Assembly (NCBI GenBank): GCA_019114925.1
Contig: DXEO01000143.1
Coordinates: 1-8,634, forward strand
Direction: 5' to 3'
Length of the DNA: 8,634 nt
Origin: Candidatus Corynebacterium faecipullorum
GTDB lineage: Bacteria > Actinomycetota > Actinomycetes > Mycobacteriales > Mycobacteriaceae
Made by a program: the position numbers and the translations under genes. The notes beneath the pieces are model-generated. The model ran no database searches and was not told the DNA's origin. It saw nothing but the letters and a program-made list of their open reading frames with translations. Shown here one piece after another: positions 6,617 through 8,634 of this stretch; the stretch's first letter is position 1, and every line of letters starts with the position of its first letter.

Positions 6617-8110
6617 TTAGTCCCTATCTTTTGATTGCAACATCTGTTCGAGAGCGCTAATTGCGCGTTTGATCCCCGCTCGTGCTCCTCCATCGCGCTC
6701 ACTGAAGTCCGCGTCAACGTCGACATTCGCCTCGATCTTTTGGTCCAGAGTGCTCGTACCGTTGTGGGCGACGTCTTCGGCTGCGCCTTCGGGGGCGGCG
6801 TGGTCGGGGATGGACAGCCATTGCTCGCGCTTGCGATCGCCCTGTTGCTGCGTGTAGCGCCCGATGAGGAAACCAGCGACAGTCGAAAACTCCAAGTCCT
6901 CGGCAGTTCTCTCTCCCGACTGGAGCATCATCATGTCCTGGAAATAGCGGTAGACCACCGCGATGGTCGCTGCGGCCGGGACGGCGAGGAAACCACCGAT
7001 GAGGCCGAAGAGCGCGGAACCTACGGTCACGGAAATCAACACGATAACCGGGTGCAGGTTCATGGCCTTCGACTGCAGCCACGGGGAAAGCACGTTGCCC
7101 TCGAGCTGCTGGACTAGCAGAACCAGACCAAGTACGAGCAGCGCCTTGGTGAAGCCCAAGGAGACCAGCGCGATGGTCACGGATAGAGCACCGGCCACGA
7201 TCGCGCCCACGAAAGGGATGAATCCGGCGATGAACGTGATGATGGCCAACGCCATGGCCAAAGGCACGCCGATGAGTGCTAGGCCGAGGCCGATAAAGAC
7301 GGCATCAACTGCGGAGATCACTGCCTGTGCACGCACGAAACCACCCAACGTGCTCCACACGCGGGTCAGCAGCTCAGTGAGGTGCCAGCCGGTCCGGTGG
7401 CCCGTGGCCTGGCGCAGCCACGGCAAGAAGTTGTGGCCGTCCTTAAGGAAGAAGAAGGTCAGCACCACGATGATGAAAAGCGTGACCACGATGGAGGTCG
7501 CCGTGCCAATGCCGGTGAACACGGAACCTGCGATGGACCCGGCTTGGCGCTGGAGCCACAGGGCGATTTCATCGATATAGTCGCCGATCTCATCCGCGTC
7601 GAGGTTGAGTGGCGGGCCCTGTGCCCATAGCTGCAAGCGTTGAATTCCCTCTACTGTCTGCAGATATAGTGTTTGGGACTGCCGCGCGAAGTCCGGTGCG
7701 ATGAACATAAAGAGAGCGCCCACCGCAGTAAAAGACACCAGAATGGTCACTGCCGCAGCGAGGGCTGAGGGCAGTCCCTTGTGCCGCATGGCGCTCGCAA
7801 TAGGGGCAAGCACAGTGCAAATAATCAGCGCGATGAGAACTGGCAGGATGCCGCGCCAGAAGTTGCCCAGCATGCGGAAGGAGGCATAAAGGAATATCCC
7901 AATGATGGTCAGGCGCAGTGCCCACAGCGATGTGGACTTGATGACCTCGCCGACCACCACAGAGCGATCCACTTGGTTGCCGGGCGGGTGCGGAGAGACA
8001 GCGTTCAGCGAAGCAGCGTCGACGGAGTCATCGAAACGCCCGCCGAGCGCTGCCTCTGCGGCAGCGAACTCTGAGGAAGAGGCGTTGGGGGATGGCTGAT
8101 CAGAACTCAC
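6617..8110 (-). CDS. AI-2E family transporter (membrane permease)
   Basis: A 497-residue polytopic protein of the AI-2E (formerly UPF0118/PerM) family. Members include the proposed E. coli AI-2 exporter TqsA and Na+/H+ antiporters, so the substrate here cannot be assigned. After a hydrophilic N-terminus (1-60) come three hydrophobic segments (64-81, 86-108, 116-138), a long extramembrane loop (about 140-200), a segment ending in the family motif TFFFLKDGHNF (218-228), and further segments between about 266 and 388. IPFVGAIVAG (298-307) and LEGNVLSPWLQSKAMNLHP (336-354) are family hallmarks. The last 110 residues are soluble and acidic, an extension beyond the typical permease core. The start is set at GTG 8110; a TTG at 8128 is in frame but less likely. 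CAAGAT 6 bases before the GTG could be a leaderless -10. First gene of the AI-2E - rmuC - DUF6542-type unit. Confidence 0.93.
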   Translation of the reverse strand: MSSDQPSPNASSSEFAAAEAALGGRFDDSVDAASLNAVSPHPPGNQVDRSVVVGEVIKSTSLWALRLTIIGIFLYASFRMLGNFWRGILPVLIALIICTVLAPIASAMRHKGLPSALAAAVTILVSFTAVGALFMFIAPDFARQSQTLYLQTVEGIQRLQLWAQGPPLNLDADEIGDYIDEIALWLQRQAGSIAGSVFTGIGTATSIVVTLFIIVVLTFFFLKDGHNFLPWLRQATGHRTGWHLTELLTRVWSTLGGFVRAQAVISAVDAVFIGLGLALIGVPLAMALAIITFIAGFIPFVGAIVAGALSVTIALVSLGFTKALLVLGLVLLVQQLEGNVLSPWLQSKAMNLHPVIVLISVTVGSALFGLIGGFLAVPAAATIAVVYRYFQDMMMLQSGERTAEDLEFSTVAGFLIGRYTQQQGDRKREQWLSIPDHAAPEGAAEDVAHNGTSTLDQKIEANVDVDADFSERDGGARAGIKRAISALEQMLQSKDRD

Positions 8111-8157
8111 CCCACCATCTTGCCTCAAAAAATTCGGGGTGCGTTAGGATTGGCCCC
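8111..8157. promoter_or_regulatory. Divergent leaderless promoter region, AI-2E transporter / ychF
   Basis: Only 47 bases separate the two divergent GTG starts. On the plus strand TAGGAT (8145-8150) ends 7 bases before the ychF GTG at 8158, an excellent leaderless arrangement. On the minus strand CAAGAT (8121-8116) ends 6 bases before the transporter GTG at 8110, a weaker match. Neither gene has a convincing Shine-Dalgarno site. The two promoters would face away from each other across an A-rich centre (8126-8133), so their -35 regions would overlap. Confidence 0.45.
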
Positions 8158-8634
8158 GTGAGTCTTACACTTGGAATCGTCGGCCTGCCCAACGTGGGCA
8201 AGTCCACTTTGTTTAATGCCCTGACCCGTTCTGACATCTTGGCGGCGAATTACCCGTTTGCCACCATTGAGCCCAATGTCGGTCTCGTTGAGCTTCCCGA
8301 TTCCCGCCTGAACCGCCTTGCGGAAATCTTTAGCTCCGAGCGCATCCTGCCGGCCACCGTGTCCTTCGTGGATATCGCCGGCATTGTGGAAGGCGCTTCC
8401 AAGGGTGAAGGCATGGGTAACGCCTTCCTCGCCAATATCCGTGAAGCTGACGCTATCTGTCAGGTGGTGCGTGCCTTCGCCGATGAGAACGTGATCCACG
8501 TCGACGGTGAGGTAAACCCGGCGCACGACATTTCCGTTATTAATACTGAGCTCCGAGCGCATCCTGCCGGCCACCGTGTCCTTCGTGGATATCGCCGGCA
8601 TTGTGGAAGGCGCTTCCAAGGGTGAAGGCATGGG
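8158..8634 (+). CDS. ychF: YchF / OLA1 family GTP-binding ATPase (partial; frameshifted by a repeat near window end)
   Basis: YchF is a conserved P-loop NTPase of the Obg-related group that binds ATP as well as GTP and associates with ribosomes. Visible are the P-loop GLPNVGKS (9-16), NYPFATIEPNVG (31-42) and FVDIAGIVEGASKGEGMGNAFLANIREAD, which holds the G3 motif with a hydrophobic residue where Ras has Gln. These are family hallmarks. The GTG at 8158 gives the canonical MSLTLGIVGLPNVGKS start and has a TAGGAT -10 box 7 bases upstream. The match is clean through INTEL (codon 132, ending at 8553). There the normal protein should continue with a helix of the ILADLQTIEK type, but the frame instead reads RAHPAGHRVLRGYRRH. 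The DNA from 8549 on is an exact copy of 8332-8417 in another frame. The gene is therefore either disrupted or misassembled here. Confidence 0.93.
8332..8417 (+). repeat. Direct repeat copy 1, inside ychF
   Basis: This 86-base stretch (begins AGCTCCGAGCGC, ends GAAGGCATGGG) encodes ychF residues from about Ser60 to the GEGMG motif and is in its proper context. An identical copy starts 217 bases downstream. Confidence 0.97.
8549..8634 (+). repeat. Direct repeat copy 2, reaching the window end
   Basis: Identical at all 86 positions to 8332-8417 and still matching where the window ends, so the true length may be greater. The bases before the two copies differ (T at 8331, G at 8548), so the junction is at or within the shared AGCTC. 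The 217-base offset puts this copy in a +1 frame relative to ychF. Confidence 0.97.

Noticed and set aside
6963..7580. A 205-codon plus-strand frame inside the AI-2E transporter gene
   Set aside because: Its Thr/Pro/Met-rich sequence is the usual antisense shadow of a membrane protein gene.
6617..8110. Quorum-sensing (AI-2 export) function for the transporter
   Set aside because: The family name is historical and covers members with other substrates; no luxS or AI-2 genes are in the window.
8125..8631. A 168-codon minus-strand frame across ychF and the repeat
   Set aside because: Antisense to conserved ychF. It contains the same peptide twice only because the DNA is duplicated.
8332..8634. 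Reading the repeat as a CRISPR, attachment site or insertion-sequence end
   Set aside because: There are only two copies, no regular spacers, no integrase or transposase nearby, and the repeated DNA is plain ychF coding sequence.

Overview
The window reads as ordinary chromosomal housekeeping DNA from a Corynebacterium-like actinobacterium. The evidence is moderately GC-rich coding sequence, GTG starts, genes without Shine-Dalgarno sites but with a -10 box right before the start codon, and corynebacterial gene content: a class II fructose-1,6-bisphosphatase, a DUF4245 protein, xseB/xseA, ispH, a DUF6542-type membrane protein and ychF. I see no rRNA, tRNA, insertion sequence, prophage or CRISPR array. 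I found no convincing new multi-gene system.

Layout from left to right: glpX (minus strand, its C-terminus cut by the window edge). A 201-bp divergent intergenic region. A plus-strand DUF4245 membrane-anchored protein. A minus-strand unit xseA - xseB - small unrecognised gene, that is, exonuclease VII plus an unknown 118-residue protein whose ATG directly follows the xseB stop. A 153-bp divergent promoter region. Plus-strand ispH. A second minus-strand unit: AI-2E-family transporter - rmuC - DUF6542-type membrane protein, which meets ispH tail to tail with a 4-bp overlap. A 47-bp divergent gap. Then plus-strand ychF, which runs off the right edge.

The genes do not form one pathway. glpX serves gluconeogenesis and ispH serves isoprenoid synthesis by the MEP route. 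Exonuclease VII (XseA+XseB) and RmuC are both DNA-processing proteins and sit near each other, but in separate transcription units.

The strangest feature is at the right edge. The last 86 bases repeat an upstream stretch of ychF exactly, 217 bases apart. Because 217 is not a multiple of three, ychF shifts frame after codon 132. This is either a 217-bp tandem duplication that breaks ychF or an assembly error at a contig end; the window alone cannot tell which. The second pattern of note is the number of genes that look leaderless: up to six starts have a -10-like hexamer ending 6-9 bases before the start codon.
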